Assembly: GCF_000143415.4 (NCBI RefSeq)
Contig: NW_003314325.1
Coordinates: 359,369-423,368, forward strand
Source of the DNA: Selaginella moellendorffii
Taxonomy: Eukaryota; Streptophyta; Lycopodiopsida; Selaginellales; Selaginellaceae
Direction: 5' to 3'
DNA length: 64,000 nucleotides
The notes below the pieces were generated by a model that was not told the origin of the DNA, searched no databases, and was given only the letters and a program-made list of their open reading frames with translations. A program made the translations under genes and the position numbers. Positions 1-12,900 of the stretch are shown here, piece after piece. How positions within the stretch are numbered: the stretch's first letter is position 1; each line of letters begins with the position of its first letter.

Positions 1-60
1 AAAAGGGAAAAGGAAGGATAAGACGGCAGGCAGCCAACTTGTTTGACATACCTGATGCGT

Positions 61-240
61 CGCCGTTAGTTTTCTCTCACTCCTCTAAATAATTACACAT
101 AGACTTTTATTTTATAATTCCTTGCTTAATAATTAGAGTTTAGTCTTTGAAGAGCACTTTCCACACATGTAACTCTTAAATAAAGCATCAAAACAATCTT
201 AATAAAAATTACACAATATTCTTAGCCACTACCATAGCTA
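61..240 (+). repeat. Direct repeat copy 1 upstream of AGTRAP-like copies
   Basis: This AT-rich stretch matches 8205-8386 closely, for example the shared run covering 'gcactttcca', 'catgtaactctta' and 'gcatcaaaacaatcttaa'. Both copies lie a few hundred bases before an AGTRAP-like first exon, so the duplicated segment included upstream flank as well as the gene. Confidence 0.8.
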
Positions 241-338
241 ATCGAGAAGAGAAGGCCCAAGATGGCAAAGGATATGGTGAGGAAGCTCTTTTCAATAGCG
301 ACATTTAAAAATCAAACGGGTTTGTAGGGTTCTAGGAA

Positions 339-1110
339 GACGGGGGAGCTATCGACTACATTCAGGGCTACGATCGAGTGCAGTTGGTGGCAGTGATTTT
401 ACTCTCTGTCCAGGTAATTTAGTGTACCTTGCATCTCCATCCACTTCCCCCAATTTCATCTCCTGCTGCCACACGGCTCCCTTTGGCACGCTCTTCGCGT
501 TGTTTGCTTTTGTGGCGATTGAGAGTGGGAGTCAAACCCTTGGCCGCGCTTATGCCGCATTCCTAGTGTGTGCCTTGCTTCTCGACATACTTTGGTTTAT
601 TTTCTTCTCCTATGATATCAGGTAAGTTTCTTACGTGCTATTTCTTCTTGGTTTGCTCTTTTTTTCTTTTGTTGTTGTTCTTTAATCTAAGAGACTTGTC
701 ACGCTCGTGCTTTACAGTGTTTTGTTTCTCCTCGAGAGTTTCTTTATTCTAAGATTCTAAAGAGTTTTCTCTACGTGCAGGCATTACGGCCTATCTCCAC
801 GAATTGGCACGCTGTCGATCTTCTCGCTGGAGCTCGCGCTATGGATGGAGATCATCGGCTTCACGGTCCGGAGCTTCTTGGCACTGGTTTGGCTGCAAAT
901 GTACCGGCTAGGACCGTCTCTCGCCACAGATAGTCTCGCTAGTTACTATGTTGTTACTGTCACTACTTCTGTTTTCTTCGCTCACCTCGAAGCCTTTGAG
1001 AAGAAGAAGAAGAAAGCTTGCTCGCATTTTCCCAGACGTCATGGTCAGCCCCATCCACCTCAATCTCCAAAGGAACTATTACAACCAATGGCAAGCTCTT
1101 CTTGAAACAA
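339..1110 (+). pseudogene. AGTRAP-like pseudogene (truncated duplicate)
   Basis: Sequence here follows the intact gene at 8947-9914 exon by exon. The exon 1 equivalent starts near 350. Exon 2 (about 470-620) has lost its first third, so the first membrane segment is missing. Exon 3 starts at about 781 after a preserved acceptor and encodes the WMEIIGFTVRSF and LVWLQMYRLG segments. After the residues DSLASYY near 945 the sequence departs completely from the intact copy and becomes a short unrelated tail. The in-frame start is also lost. I infer a dead duplicate, although transcription cannot be excluded because the splice signals are partly kept. Confidence 0.75.
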
Positions 1111-3200
1111 GTGGTGAGAATCTATTTTTCTTAGATTTTTTAGACGGACCGGTTCGGCAACTCCTCTTTATTATGATAAATTAGACACCTCCCGTTAAAA
1201 ACCATCCTGATTCACTCTCTCTCTCTCTCCACTTACCTGGTGGTGATGTGGCATTAGGCTTTTTTTTGTTTTTTCTCCAGCGCACTCCCTCTCCCGTCTG
1301 TCACCGCTGTGCTCTCCAGCCCGCCCGCTTGCTCGCTCACGGCTCCCGCCCGCACTCTCACCCGCCTGCCGACACATCCGCCCATGCCCACTGTGCGCCC
1401 TAATTTTTTCCACGTGGTCACAGCCCAGCGTGCACATGGACACTTTTCTATGTGCTTTACGTGGCCAATGCCAAACACATGATCATTGGCTATGGTATGA
1501 GAGTATTGCTTTCATATTTGTGGATGTTTCAATTGATTTATTTGTCTCCTTGTTAGTATGAGGGAATTTCAAGTAGCAACATATTTATCAAATATATATT
1601 AAAATCAAAATATTGATTCACTTACCAACTTTGTCCTTTCATTTATCTTGAAAATACTTAATAAATGCTATTTCATTTTGAAAATCCACCTCAAAAATGT
1701 TTGATAAGTTGTTTAATCTCAACTTGCATAATATTATTATCATGAAAAATTGCATGAATTGAATGATATATAATATCTCTAAGACGTTCTTATATTCCAT
1801 CTTAATATCCCAAGATTTCACCTTACGAATAATATGTTTGAGCCAATTCTTCCTTACATGCCAAGTACATAATAGAATTTGACAATTAAATATAGCTCTA
1901 TATAAAAGAAAAAATTAAATTATATCATATCAAATTAATTACTTTATAGTATTAATTTTATCATCAATCATTATTGCACATAGTTTCCAATTTGGCATGT
2001 GTGTTAAAACTTATTTTTTAATAGCTATCATCCAATTTTTCATATGTTCTCTTTTGTTACTAGAAGTTAAAACTCATGCAATTGGAATACCATTTCCATA
2101 ATAATAAAAAAACAAGCATGGTGTATAATAAAAACTATAAATTATTAAATATTATTCACTTAAAAATAAATGAAAATTTTACTTTCTAGCAATTAATTCC
2201 AAAAGTTGCAATAAGACTTAACAAATTATTATTTACAAAGTCCATCATCTCTTGCAGTTGCCAAATTGTCTAAATCCCAATGGTAAAACAATCTTTACTT
2301 TGATTACCTTCTTAATAGAAAAATGCCTTTTCAAGGTTTGTGTTCTTCTAAATACATACACTCTGTGCATCATTCTTATGTAGTCAATAAGTTGAAAGTG
2401 AATACTTCTTATACAAATTATTGATATCTTGCATAGTTGGAAAATCATCTCAACAAAGAAGTTCACTAGCTAATTTGTTCCTTCCTACAATTTGTATATG
2501 TTCAGTATAAATCTGATTTGATGAAAAATCCTACTAAATCATATGAATCACCCAATGTCGAATATTTACCAAAAGCTTCTAAAGAAATAATGATTTTCCC
2601 TGATTATGTACAGATTATATATTATCATAGAGAGCATTGTGATAAGAATGGGATTCTTTATCATGGTCAATAAATTATCTCTATAATAATAAAGAGTTGC
2701 CGTACATATTATATGTTACAATTGCTAGCGAAAAAAGAGCCTTTTCGAAAGTATCTTCCCGGTTACTAGTGACATATATTCATATACAATAACAACTTTC
2801 ATATACTTTCAGGCAGGCCTTTCTGACCGTGGATATGCTTCTTCGCGCCCGCTTCTTTTTACTGCGTTTCCAGCCATCTTTGTGTGATTGCGAGCGATCC
2901 AATTTCCAAATGAAAGCTCCAGTACCCGGACTGCAAGGGAATCCGGTCGATTCCAACAAAATCGCAGTGACTTTTAGCCCTAGAGCGAGAAGGGTCTTTG
3001 TGGCTAGAGCGTCAAACGGGAAATATTATATGTTAGTTTGACACCTGATTCATACAAGATTCCAATGTTCTTGCACCGTGGGGATCATATGACGTGACGT
3101 TGTTAGAGCGAGAAGAGAAGAACGAGCGAATTTTGTCCTCTGAGCTGATCAGGTTTAAAGGGCACAAGTCCGAGAGTGGCGAGCGAGCGAGGCGGCGGCC
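1111..3200. other. AT-rich intergenic DNA, no gene recognised
   Basis: A short CT microsatellite lies at 1212-1230. From about 1490 to 2780 the DNA is strongly AT-rich, with only short unrelated open frames on the minus strand. These may be remains of a transposon protein but match nothing I can name. GC content rises again from about 2810, ahead of the next gene. Confidence 0.6.
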
Positions 3201-4410
3201 ATGCGAAGCCTGATCTTCTTCTTGTTCCTTCTGGCGCCTTCGATCAATCATCCATCGCGCGCACGCGCGAGTCTGTCTAGGTGAGAGATCTCACCATTGA
3301 TCGCCCAAATATCCTTCGATTTCTCCCCATTCTCTATTCTCGCGTGTTTCTTGATCGATCGATGGATTGCAGGCGATACGAATTTCCACATCTCGTGCAT
3401 CACGATACTGCTCACTTGTGCGCTCCTCCTCATCGGCTGCCGATATTTCGGAGGTAAATGCTCGTCGATCCTAATCGTATCACCGCCTTGTCTCGAATTT
3501 TTCCAGATCTTCCTCCTATCACCAGCTTCTTGTCTCGAATTTTGCCAGCTCGTGACATGTCCCCCTGGAAGAGATGCCGGTGCATTCAAATCAACACAAA
3601 GGCCGACACAACACCACTCGACCGGCGGCTGTGCCTTGATCTTCCCAACGGACTGCCCAACCGCCAGCAGCTCGTGGGCATTGCCATGGTGATCCTGCCC
3701 TGCGTTCGGGAGAGCCGCGCCAACTTCGAAGTTGCTCTGGAGATCAGGAGCCTCTTCGTGGGCGTGGACGACGAGGATGTAGTCATCAGCGCCAAGGCTC
3801 TGGGATTCTACCCATACCGCGTCAAACTCCGGATCGAGCCACAGCTTGGCGAGATGGAGAGCTCTGACATTGTTATCTACGATTTCCGCGATGGCGATGG
3901 CAATTCCAGCACACATACCACGAGCTGCAATGGTGAGATTGGAGCTCAACTTAATTTATGGCTACTATCTGTCACGTTAAAGAAAACCTGGGGACGATCA
4001 CTTCAAGAGAAAATGCAGTACGAGTCAATCATTGTTGGAGCTCCAGGGAACACAGCTGAGCTCGAGTGGAAACTCCTTCGTTGGAATCACAATGGGAAGA
4101 AGTATAATCCATCCATACCAAAATCTCTCGAGGTATTCATGCTTTTACTCTTTTTTTCATCTGGGCGTGATCCATATAGCCGCCATTGCGAGGAGGGCGC
4201 ACAAGTATCAGTGTGGAAGACTTTCCCATCGCTGTGTGGCATCTGCCCACAAGCATGGCGTCCAAGTTTCCGCTGCGGTTCAAGCTGCGCCTCGAGGCCG
4301 AGATGCATTTCGTCTGGTATGCGAAAAGCAACCACATGTACCGCAAAGCCAATTGCACCAGCGAGACAGTCGAGCTTTCACACGAGTTTGTCGTCACTGA
4401 TGGTGAGTGA
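3201..4410 (+). CDS. Unrecognised secreted/membrane-anchored protein, copy 1
   Basis: I do not recognise the family. The clear coding core is 3458-4132 (phase-0 donor at 4133) joined over a 47 nt intron to 4180-4402. Both exons keep frame with the paralogue at 18201-19087, and most differences between the two are conservative. The core is beta-strand-like, with motifs such as FEVALEIRSLFVGVDDED and an N-glycosylation-type NCT near the end. Upstream, 3201-3280 would encode a signal-peptide-like start (MRSLIFFLFLLAPS). An exon at 3373-3453 encodes a hydrophobic span (ITILLTCALLLIG) in the frame that joins the core at an acceptor near 3512. The two upstream exons do not combine in one frame, so the true start is unresolved. 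The protein may end at TGA 4408-4410, or splice into a short hydrophobic tail ending near 4514. Confidence 0.45.
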
Positions 4411-4982
4411 GATGCTGGACTGGACTGTACATACGTAATTATAAGCTGAGCGTTTATAATCACTTCTTGTTTGCCCTGTTCAGTGGTCTTTCTGGTGCTA
4501 GAGGTTTCAAAGTAAGAATAACAAGAAACATACCAGGGAGTTTAAGACATCTCCCAACTTGTACCAATGCACCACTCACATCACCAGGCTTTCATGGATA
4601 GCCTCGCCACATACAAAGTCCATCCCTGTCAATCCCAAAACCAAGCCTTGCAATTTTAGAATCAATGACAAGCTCTTCATCTGAAAGAGAGAACAATCGG
4701 CAAGAAATTTCTTTTTTCTAATCTTGCCTCGTCGGCCACTCATGCAATGGAGCGTCACGTCTAGCTGCTTCGTTTAGGAGGAAAAATGCGCTTGGTGCAC
4801 CATTGTCCCAGTGGCAGGCCGCTAGGAACTCTGGAGCTGAAACACTCGCCCGGGTGTGATCGTGCGAGAAACCAAAGGAAAAAACGCACCATGAAACGTG
4901 AGTATTACAGAGAATCCTTCTTTACAATGAAAAAATTGTAATTAATAGACCTTGTAAAGAAGGATTGTAAAAAAAAAAAAAA
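4411..4982. other. Intergenic, 3' flank of inverted fimbrin copy
   Basis: The stretch around 4765-4830 is the reverse complement of the fimbrin 3' flank (13040-13100) and also resembles 19395-19440. It therefore marks the outer edge of the duplicated fimbrin block. A poly-A run lies at about 4971-4983. No gene is seen. Confidence 0.55.
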
Positions 4983-6750
4983 ATTAAGAGATGTGGTGCT
5001 CAAGAACAGCAGCTATATTGGCAGCTTTTTTAGCCTTCTCGCCCAGACTCCACAGCATCACGGTGGCTACCAAGATCATCACCATCTTGGGTCTCACCTG
5101 CAAAAGCAAATAACAAAGAAATCCCTCACTGGAAAAACGAAAAATAAAACTACCTTGACAATGTCATCCCACAGCAAGAACATGCTGCAACCACACTGAT
5201 CACGTACACCACGTTCTGTTTCTTCTCGTCATCTGCAATTCATAAGATTATATCGATTAATTTGAACAGAACTAAGTTCGTTTGCTTGCCTGTTACTCCT
5301 TTGGTCACGAGCTGCCAGTTTACAGCGCGTGGTTCTACAGCCTAGAGAAGACCGAGGAAGAAGATGCCAGATGATAAGCTCTTGTCCTCGAAGTTCCAGT
5401 TCCACTTGTGTCTTGCAAACATTAGTTCACAGCAACGTTTTGTTACCTTGAAACTCTCCATACGGCTGTCTCTGCAGCCTGATCGCTTCACTTTGTTGTT
5501 GGCCCATTTCAAGATGTCGTAGTCAGACACCATGTTCTTCAGCATCTGGAGGGTATGATACCGCACCAATTGCCACAGAAACGCAGGTAAACGGCTTAGC
5601 AGCCATCGACACAGAAAAAGGCTTAGCGAGTATGAGCTTGCGATTGCCTTGAACAATGTCGCTTCCTGCAACCAACCTCAGCTTTCGAGCCACCTTCTTA
5701 AACTTGGTTGCAGTTCTCCACCACCACTCGAGTCTTGCTCATGACCCTGAATTAAATCAGCGTAAGTGAGGCTGTTGTCGGCTGTCAAACCATTCCTGAA
5801 CAAGAAGAAGTTTTATCAACAGCGAGGTGGGACTGAAATTCAATACCTTTCATGGAAGAGATAGGCCAAAAAAGCGGAACGTCTCTGGGTGTGAAGTCGA
5901 CAGTTGACACGCTCAGCCTGAGCAAGCACTGCTTTTGCGCTATGTATGGATCTTGGAGATGTAGCGGAGACAAATCGTACTACAACATCAAGTTGGTCAT
6001 TTCAGTTCACTCTCTACCTTAAGATCTGACGAAAAGTTAGTAAGTTCTCTGGAAAAACCAGCCTTCTGCACAACAAAACCATTTCACCTGGAAGACGAGA
6101 AGCTCTTCTATATCCTGCAAACTCCAAACACTAAAGAGTTTTCACACAGTTCATTTTCTTATTATCTCTGTACCGTTTAGCATCTCCGCGAGCTCTGGTG
6201 CTTTCAAGTGGATGCCGGAAAGCAATAATCTGACGAAACAATGAAGCTAAAACTTAATGGTTGCAAAATGAAATCTACCTTTATTATTTAATAGCAGGAG
6301 TGCATAGACGGAAACAAGGATCAGTCAATTTTTTTTGCGCAGAGTGCCCTCTCATCGATGCTTCCGGGAACCGCAACGTTGATCAGTTTGCTGCAATAGC
6401 AGTGATGAATTTTTCAGCGTGAAAACATGACAGGAAACTCACTCACCAGATCAGTATACCGTCCTGAACAGCGTCAAAGAGATCGTCCGTCGACGAGTCA
6501 ATCGGAAGAATGTCGCCCAAGTCAGATCATCGGCAAGATGGCTATTAATATGATCAACGTATGCATTTTTCTCGGAGCCGTGCACAGTGTGAATCAATGT
6601 GGTAGTTGATCGCTGGGCTCTTTTGCGGGCTGATTTTGACGCCGCTCTTTTGCATATATATGCAGAGACAAGAATGTTCGACTGAGAAAGATGATCGCTT
6701 CGCTTCGTTACCCACAAAAAGCCCAAGAAAGGCCTCAAAATTCAAGCTGC
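4983..6750 (-). pseudogene. Fimbrin pseudogene, inverted copy
   Basis: Read on the minus strand this follows the intact fimbrin (10296-12968) backwards from its stop codon at about 4983. Recognisable exons include the last CH-domain exons (4990-5560), the exon encoding the [17 protein letters not shown]-like segment (about 5850-5970) and the N-terminal exon with [12 protein letters not shown] (about 6500-6600). Exon 1 is absent. Several middle exons are shortened or missing, and reading frames shift, for example after HINSHLADD. The loss of exons makes a functional actin-bundling product very unlikely. It forms the left arm of a large inverted repeat with the active gene. Confidence 0.8.
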
Positions 6751-6809
6751 TGATCCTTTCTAATGGAAGCCCACTTCTTTACGTACGTCTCCGCTGTCGA
6801 TTTCTTGTC

Positions 6810-7500
6810 CCTTTGCACGTTGTTGCAAACCTGGAGTTTAATGCCGGGTACAAGGACAAAGTAGCTCTACAGCGCTTATACTCCGACAGCACGCTTTTCG
6901 TTATCATCCCCAGTGTCCTGCACGGATAGAGATATCAGACTTATCGCCAAACAGAGAGAAAAGAGAAAGATTGAAAAATCCCACCTTTGTTGACGAGATC
7001 TAGCAATTCTCCTTCTCCTGGATCCGGAAGAGCGAGGGGAGTAGTACGTTGGATTTCTGGTCGCTTGTGGAAGGAAGTCTGTCTGGCCTTCCGGGGAGTG
7101 GAAGCCGGTGTGCTCTCCACGGAAGTAGCAGCAGCGGGCTGGACGTGTCTCTGGTCGTAACTGGACGGCCGATCTCCACGAATTAGCAGGCTGTCGATCT
7201 CCTCACTGGAGCTCGCGCTATGGATGAGATCATCGGCTTTACGGTCCGGAGCTTCTTGGCGCTGGTTTGGCTGCAAATGTACAGGCCAGGACCGTCTCGT
7301 GCCATGGATAATCTCACAGAGAACTCTTCAGAATCTTAGACTTTCGGGGAGAAACAAAACTCTGTGAAGCACGTACGGAAGTAGCGTGACAACTCAAGAA
7401 CAAAATGAAAATGGAGCAAGCACGTAAGAAACTTACCTGATCTCAAAGGAGAAGAAAGCATGTCGAGAAGGAGGAGGAGAGCCATACAATCATAGCTGCT
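6810..7500 (-). pseudogene. AGTRAP-like pseudogene, inverted copy
   Basis: The minus strand carries the 3' half of the AGTRAP-like gene. It shows the last exon and 3' flank (6820-6925), the exon with QPAAATSVESTPASTPRKARQT (near 7130), and part of the membrane exon up to a preserved donor-like site near 7437. The first exon and most of the first membrane exon are missing, and the middle is frameshifted relative to the intact gene. The gene order (fimbrin then AGTRAP on the minus strand) mirrors the intact pair at 8947-12968. Confidence 0.75.
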
Positions 7501-8946
7501 GTAGTTTGATAGAAGTTCGAGTTTTTGTGTGTTATTAGCGGCACACACGACCCAAATTTTAGAAGAATGTTAAACTTCATTTATTATTATAAAGGCTTAT
7601 CTATTATTTTATTAAAGGTAATAATTCACTACAACAATGAAATATAGTGAATATAATCAATATAATATATTTGCAAGTTTTCTGATTAGTGGTTATATCA
7701 ACTAATTTTTTTATCAATTAACAAAATAATTACAACTTTACAAAAATAATAATAATAATTAAAGGATGTAATAAGGATTCAGATAATAAATGTAGTTGTA
7801 TATTTAGTGATTCAAAATGATTATAATCTGATTATATATTTTTAGTATTAGAATAAATTTAGTTAAATTAAAATTTCCATAAAAATAATTCTAATAGTAT
7901 AAAAATTTGAAATTATTTAATAACATAATTTTTGGTGTAACAGAAATGCTTAGAATATCCAGGAATATTTTAGGATATTTTTAATCTAACGGTTGTGATT
8001 TTCTCCTCTTAAAATTAATGGTAATCAAGATTTAACATTAATTTGATTTCTTATTGCTAATATACATTATATATATTTTTTATTTATATATATTATATTT
8101 ATATACTATATTTTTAAATTTTCATCACGTGAATTTAATTTATTAAGATTTCATCATCTATATGAGCTGAAAAACACACACTTTAGGTGTGTAAGTAGCT
8201 TTAGGATTTTAATTTTCTCTCACTGCTCCAAATAATTTTATATAGACTTTTGCATTACTTTTTTATTTCTTACTTGATGATTAGAGTATGGTCTTTGGAA
8301 AGCACTTTCCATGCATGTAACTCTTAAACAAAGCATCAAAACAATCTTAATAAAAATTACACAATATTTTTAGCCATTACAACCTAATTTAAAATTTGTG
8401 TTTTGAAGCACTTGCATCTATAAAGCTTTATTTTGCTACATAATGACTTGAGCTAAAATATAAATTTATAGTTTAGAACAAAATATGCTATATTTTGTAC
8501 ACCAGATTAGATTTAAAAGATATTTATATTAGAAATTATTAAACTCTTTAATTTATAATATTTGTTAGTAATGTATATAAAAAAATTGTTAATGTTGTTA
8601 CATTACCAACAAGAAAAATAAAATATTATAACCGTTTCCGCATTTTCTCAATATTAATAATTTTGGAATATCTAAGAACAATTTTTTTGAGAGATTTAGC
8701 ATCCAGATATATGTTGATTTGTCACAGTGATAGTGAAATGAAATAAGTAATCTCTCAGAAGAATGAAAAGAAGAATCTAGGTGATGCATTGGCGACATGA
8801 GCACTCATGATGGATCTTTCTCATATGCCAGAAAAATCTTGATAATTCATTGAGCGGAACGGCTGGAGCTTCGCTATTTGTCTTATCGCCATTTCTTTCC
8901 AAATGGGTTTCTAGGGTTCTGGGGAGGGAGGCTCCTGCGCGGAGCT
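7501..8946. other. AT-rich spacer between inverted-repeat arms
   Basis: About 1.4 kb of very AT-rich DNA without a recognisable gene lies between the inverted AGTRAP-fimbrin copy and the intact one. It includes the direct repeat at 8205-8386. The promoter of the intact AGTRAP-like gene must lie in the last few hundred bases, where base composition changes near 8850. Confidence 0.6.
8205..8386 (+). repeat. Direct repeat copy 2 upstream of AGTRAP-like gene
   Basis: Partner of 61-240. The two are nearly identical over blocks such as 'tggtctttggaaagcactttcc' compared with 'tagtctttgaagagcactttcc'. This shows that the duplication giving the pseudogene at 339-1110 included at least 0.5 kb upstream. 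Confidence 0.8.
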
Positions 8947-9914
8947 ATGCGCTGGCTTATCGACTGCATTCAGGACTACGATCGAGTGCAGTCGCTGGCG
9001 GTGGTTTTACTCTATGTCCAGGTGATTTATTGTTCCCTTCCATCCATTTACTTCAGCTCAGATCCATCCCAATTTCATCCACTTGTGATCTTCTGCTGCC
9101 ACAGGTGTCCTGTGCGCTGATCGGCTCCCTCGGCGCGCTCTACACGGGGGTCTTGCTTGCAAATCTTGCGATCGCGTTGTTTGCTCTTGTGGCGATTGAG
9201 AGTGGGAGTCAAACCCTTGGCCGCGCTTACGCCGCATTGCTAGTGTGTGCCTTGCTTCTCGACATACTTTGGTTTATTTTCTTCTCCTACGAGATCAGGT
9301 AAGTTTCTTACGTGCTATTTCTTCTTGCTTTGCTCCTTTTTCTTTTTTTTTTGTTGTTGTTCTTTAATCTAAGAGAGTTGTCACGCTTGTGCTTTACAGT
9401 GTTTTGTTTCTCCTCGAGAGTTTCTTTATTCTAAGATTCTAAAGAGTTTTCTCTACGTGCAGGCATTACGGCCGATCTCCACGAATTGGCACGCTGTCGA
9501 TCTTCTCGCTGGAGCTCGCGCTATGGATGGAGATCATCGGCTTCACGGTCCGGAGCTTCTCGGCGCTGGTTTGGCTGCAAATGTACCGGCTAGGACCGTC
9601 TCTCGCCACGGATAGTCTCGCTAGTTACTACCAGAGCCTCGTCCAGCCCGCTGCTGGTGCTACTCCAGCGGTTTCCACTCCCCGGAGCGCCAGACAGACG
9701 TCCATAAGCGACCAGATCCTCGGTGGCTCGATCTATGATCCAACGTACTACGCCTCGCTCTTCCGGATCCAGGAGAAGGAGAATTGCTCGAGCTCGTCAA
9801 CAAAGGTGGGATTTTACAATCTTTTTCTTTTCTCTCCGTTTGGCGATAAGTGTGATACCTCTATCCGTGCAGGACACTGGGGATGATAACGAAAAGCGTG
9901 CTAGCGGAGAATAA
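8947..9914 (+). CDS. AGTRAP-like integral membrane protein
   Basis: Four exons (8947-9021, 9105-9298, 9463-9805, 9873-9914) joined by GT-AG introns give 217 residues. The first two-thirds are hydrophobic, with about four membrane spans: the N-terminal LAVVLLYV region, ALIGSLGALYTGVLLANLAIALF, LLVCALLLDILWFIFF and the IFSLELALWMEIIGF region. The charged cytosolic tail is rich in Ser, Thr and Glu. The DILWFIFFSYEIR segment and the later GTLSIFSLELAL...LVWLQMYRLG correspond to the conserved core of the type-1 angiotensin II receptor-associated protein family (Pfam AGTRAP), which plants also carry; its role in plants is unknown to me. ATG 8947 is chosen because it opens the exon conserved in the copies. 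The fimbrin gene starts 380 bp downstream on the same strand. Confidence 0.75.
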
Positions 9915-12900
9915 GCGCTGTAGAGCAACTTTGTCCTTGTACCCGGCATTAAACTCCAGGTTTGCAACAACGTGCAAAGCGTTTCCTTTTGTCTCAAGTG
10001 ACTCCTCAGGAGCTGGTTTTTCTCGCAGAATTTTGGCAGAAGCGTTGGTCTGGATCATAGCGGTTTAATCCATCCTGGCATTGGGGAAACAGTTCACGCG
10101 GCATTCAAAGACAAGAAATCGACAGCGAGGACGTACGGGAAGAAGGGGGGTTTAGGTATATCTGCGTACGGAAAGAAGCGGGCTGGTGCAAAGAAGGCAG
10201 AGAGACGAAAAAGAAAGCTCGATTTTGGTGTGGCTCCTTCCACCGGTCTTTTAGGGAATTGGCGACCAACTTGGATGAGCGACTGAGCTGTGGGGATGGC
10301 TGCTTTTGGGGGCGTTGTGGTGTCCGATCCTCTCTTGGCGAGCCAATTCACGCAGAATGAGCTTCGCTCGCTCAAATCCGAGGTAAAGACGCTGCAAAGC
10401 GTCTTTTTTCTTTCTTTTTCTCAGCTTTCTCCTGCGTAGTTTGAATCGTTGGGGAGCAGCAGCGACGTGATCACCGCCAAAGAGTTCAAAGATGGACTTT
10501 CAAAACTGGCTTTCATCCAAGAACCGCTAACAGAGGAGGAGGTGGCCTCCATTGTGAAAGAAAGGAGCAGCAGCTTGGATTTTGAGGCCTTTCTGTCGGT
10601 AACGAAGCGAAGCAATCATCTTTTCCGAAGTTTCTCAATCGAACATTCTTGCCTCTGCAGATATACTTGGAGATGCAAAAGAGCGGCGTCAAAATCAGCC
10701 CCCAAAAGAGCCCAGCGTCCGAGTTCCTGAAAAGATCAACTACCACATTGATTCACACTGTGCACGACTCCGAGAAAAAAGCATACGCCGATCATATTAA
10801 TAGCCATCTTGCCGATGATCCTGACTTGAGGGACATTCTTCCGATTGACTCGTCCACGGATGATCTCTTTGACGCTGTCCAGGACGGTATACTGATCTGG
10901 TGAGTGAGTTTCCTGTCGGCTGAAAAATTCATCACTGCTCTTGCAGCAAACTGATTAACGTTGCGGTTCCCGGAACCATCGATGAGAGGGCTCTCAATAT
11001 GAAAAAGAATCTCAATCCCTGGGAAAAGATCGAGAATCAGACACTGTGCTTGAACTCTGCAAAGGCAATTGGTTGCTCGGTTGTCAACATTGGAACCGAA
11101 GATTTGATCGCTGGAAGAGTACGCCTGTTTCCATTTTATGCGCAAAAACAGTTTGACTGATCCTTTTCTTTTTTTTTCTATGCAGTCTCACCTCGTCTTG
11201 GGTCTGCTATCTCAAATAATAAAGGTAGATATCATGTTGCAACTATTAAGTTTTAGCTTCAGTGTGTCGCCAGATTCAATTGCTTTCTGGTGTCAACTTG
11301 AAAGCAGCACCAGAGCTCGCGGAGATGCTAAACGATACAGAGGTAATAGAAAATGAACTATGAAAAATTCTAAGTTTTTGGAGTTTGCAGGATATAGAAG
11401 AGCTTCTTCGTCTTCCAGCTGAAAAGGTGTTGTTAAAATGGGTCAACTACCACCTGCAGAAGGCTGGGTTTTCCAGAGAAATTACTAACTTTTCGTCAGA
11501 TCTTAAGGTAGAGACCAACATTCGTACCGAACTGAAACACTCTTAAAACTGAGCAACTTGATGTTGTAGGATGGGGAAGCATACAGCGTACTTCTAAACG
11601 TCTTGGCTCCTGAGAGCTGCGATTTGTCTCCGCTAGATCTCCAAGATCCATACGATAGAGCAAAAGCAGTGCTTGCTCAGGCTGAGCGTATCAACTGTCG
11701 GAAGTACCTCACACCCAGAGACATTACATGCGGCTCCGCAAACTTGAATCTTGCTTTTTTGGCCTATCTCTTTCATGAAAGGTATTTAATTTCAGGCCCA
11801 CCTCGCTCTTGATAAAACTTCTTATTCCAGGAATGGTTTGACAGCCGACAACAGCCTCACTTACGCTGAATTAATTCAGGATCATGAGCAGGATTCGAGA
11901 GATGAGCGGGTTTTTCGTGTGTGGATCAATAGCCTTGGTACAACAACATATGTGGACCAGCTCTTTGATGGCGTCTGGGACGGGTATAAGAGGAAACCGT
12001 CTTTTAAGTTTCAAGCTCTGATAGTTTTGTTTGTACTCTGTAGGTGGATCCTCCTCGAAATACTAGACAAATTGGAGCCAGGCTCCATCAACTGGAAGGC
12101 AGCCAATAAACCTCCCATCAAGATGCCGTTTAAGAAGGTGGAGAACTGCAACCAAGCCATTGATGCTGCTCGAAAGCTGAGGTTGTCACTGGTAAACGTT
12201 GCAGGAAGCGACATCGTTCAAGGCAATCGCAAGCTCATACTCGGTAAGTTTTTCCTTTTCTTTCTTTCTTTCTTTTTTTTCTTCTTCTTTTTTTTTTTTT
12301 TTTTTGTGTCGATGACTGCTAAGCCGTTTACATGTCTTTGTCAGCGTTTCTGTGGCAATTGATGCGGTATCATACCCTCCAGCTGCTGAAGAACATTAAA
12401 TTGAGAGGGAAGGAGGTGTCTGACTACGACATCTTGAAATGGGCCAACAATAAAGTGAAGCGATCAGGCAAAGACAGCCGTATGGAGAGTTTTAAGGTAA
12501 CAAACGTTGCTGTGAACTAATGTTTGAGTGGAACTGGAACTTCCAGGACAAGAGCTTATCATCTGGCATCTTCTTCCTCGATCTTCTCTGGGCTGTAGAA
12601 CCACGCGTTGTAAACTGGCAGCTCGTGACCAAAGGAGTAACAGGCAAGCAAACGAACTTAGTCCCGTCCAAATGAATCGATATAATCTTATGAATTGCAG
12701 ATGACGAGAAGAAACAAAACGCGGTGTACGTGATCAGTGTGGCCAGGAAGCTCGGTTGCAGCGTGTTCTTGCTGTGGGATGACATTGTCGAGGTAGTTTT
12801 ATTTTTTCGTTTTCCAGCGAGGGATTTCTTTCTTATTTGCTTTCGCAGGTGAGACCCAAGATGGTGATGATCTTGGCAGCCACTGTGATGCTGTGGAGTC

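Noticed and set aside
1639-2466. AT-rich minus-strand open frames as transposase remnants
   Set aside because: No recognisable motif; open frames of 60-73 codons are expected by chance or decay.
3248-3949. 233-codon open frame on the minus strand
   Set aside because: It is antisense to the spliced, paralogue-conserved plus-strand gene, and conservation between copies favours the plus frame.
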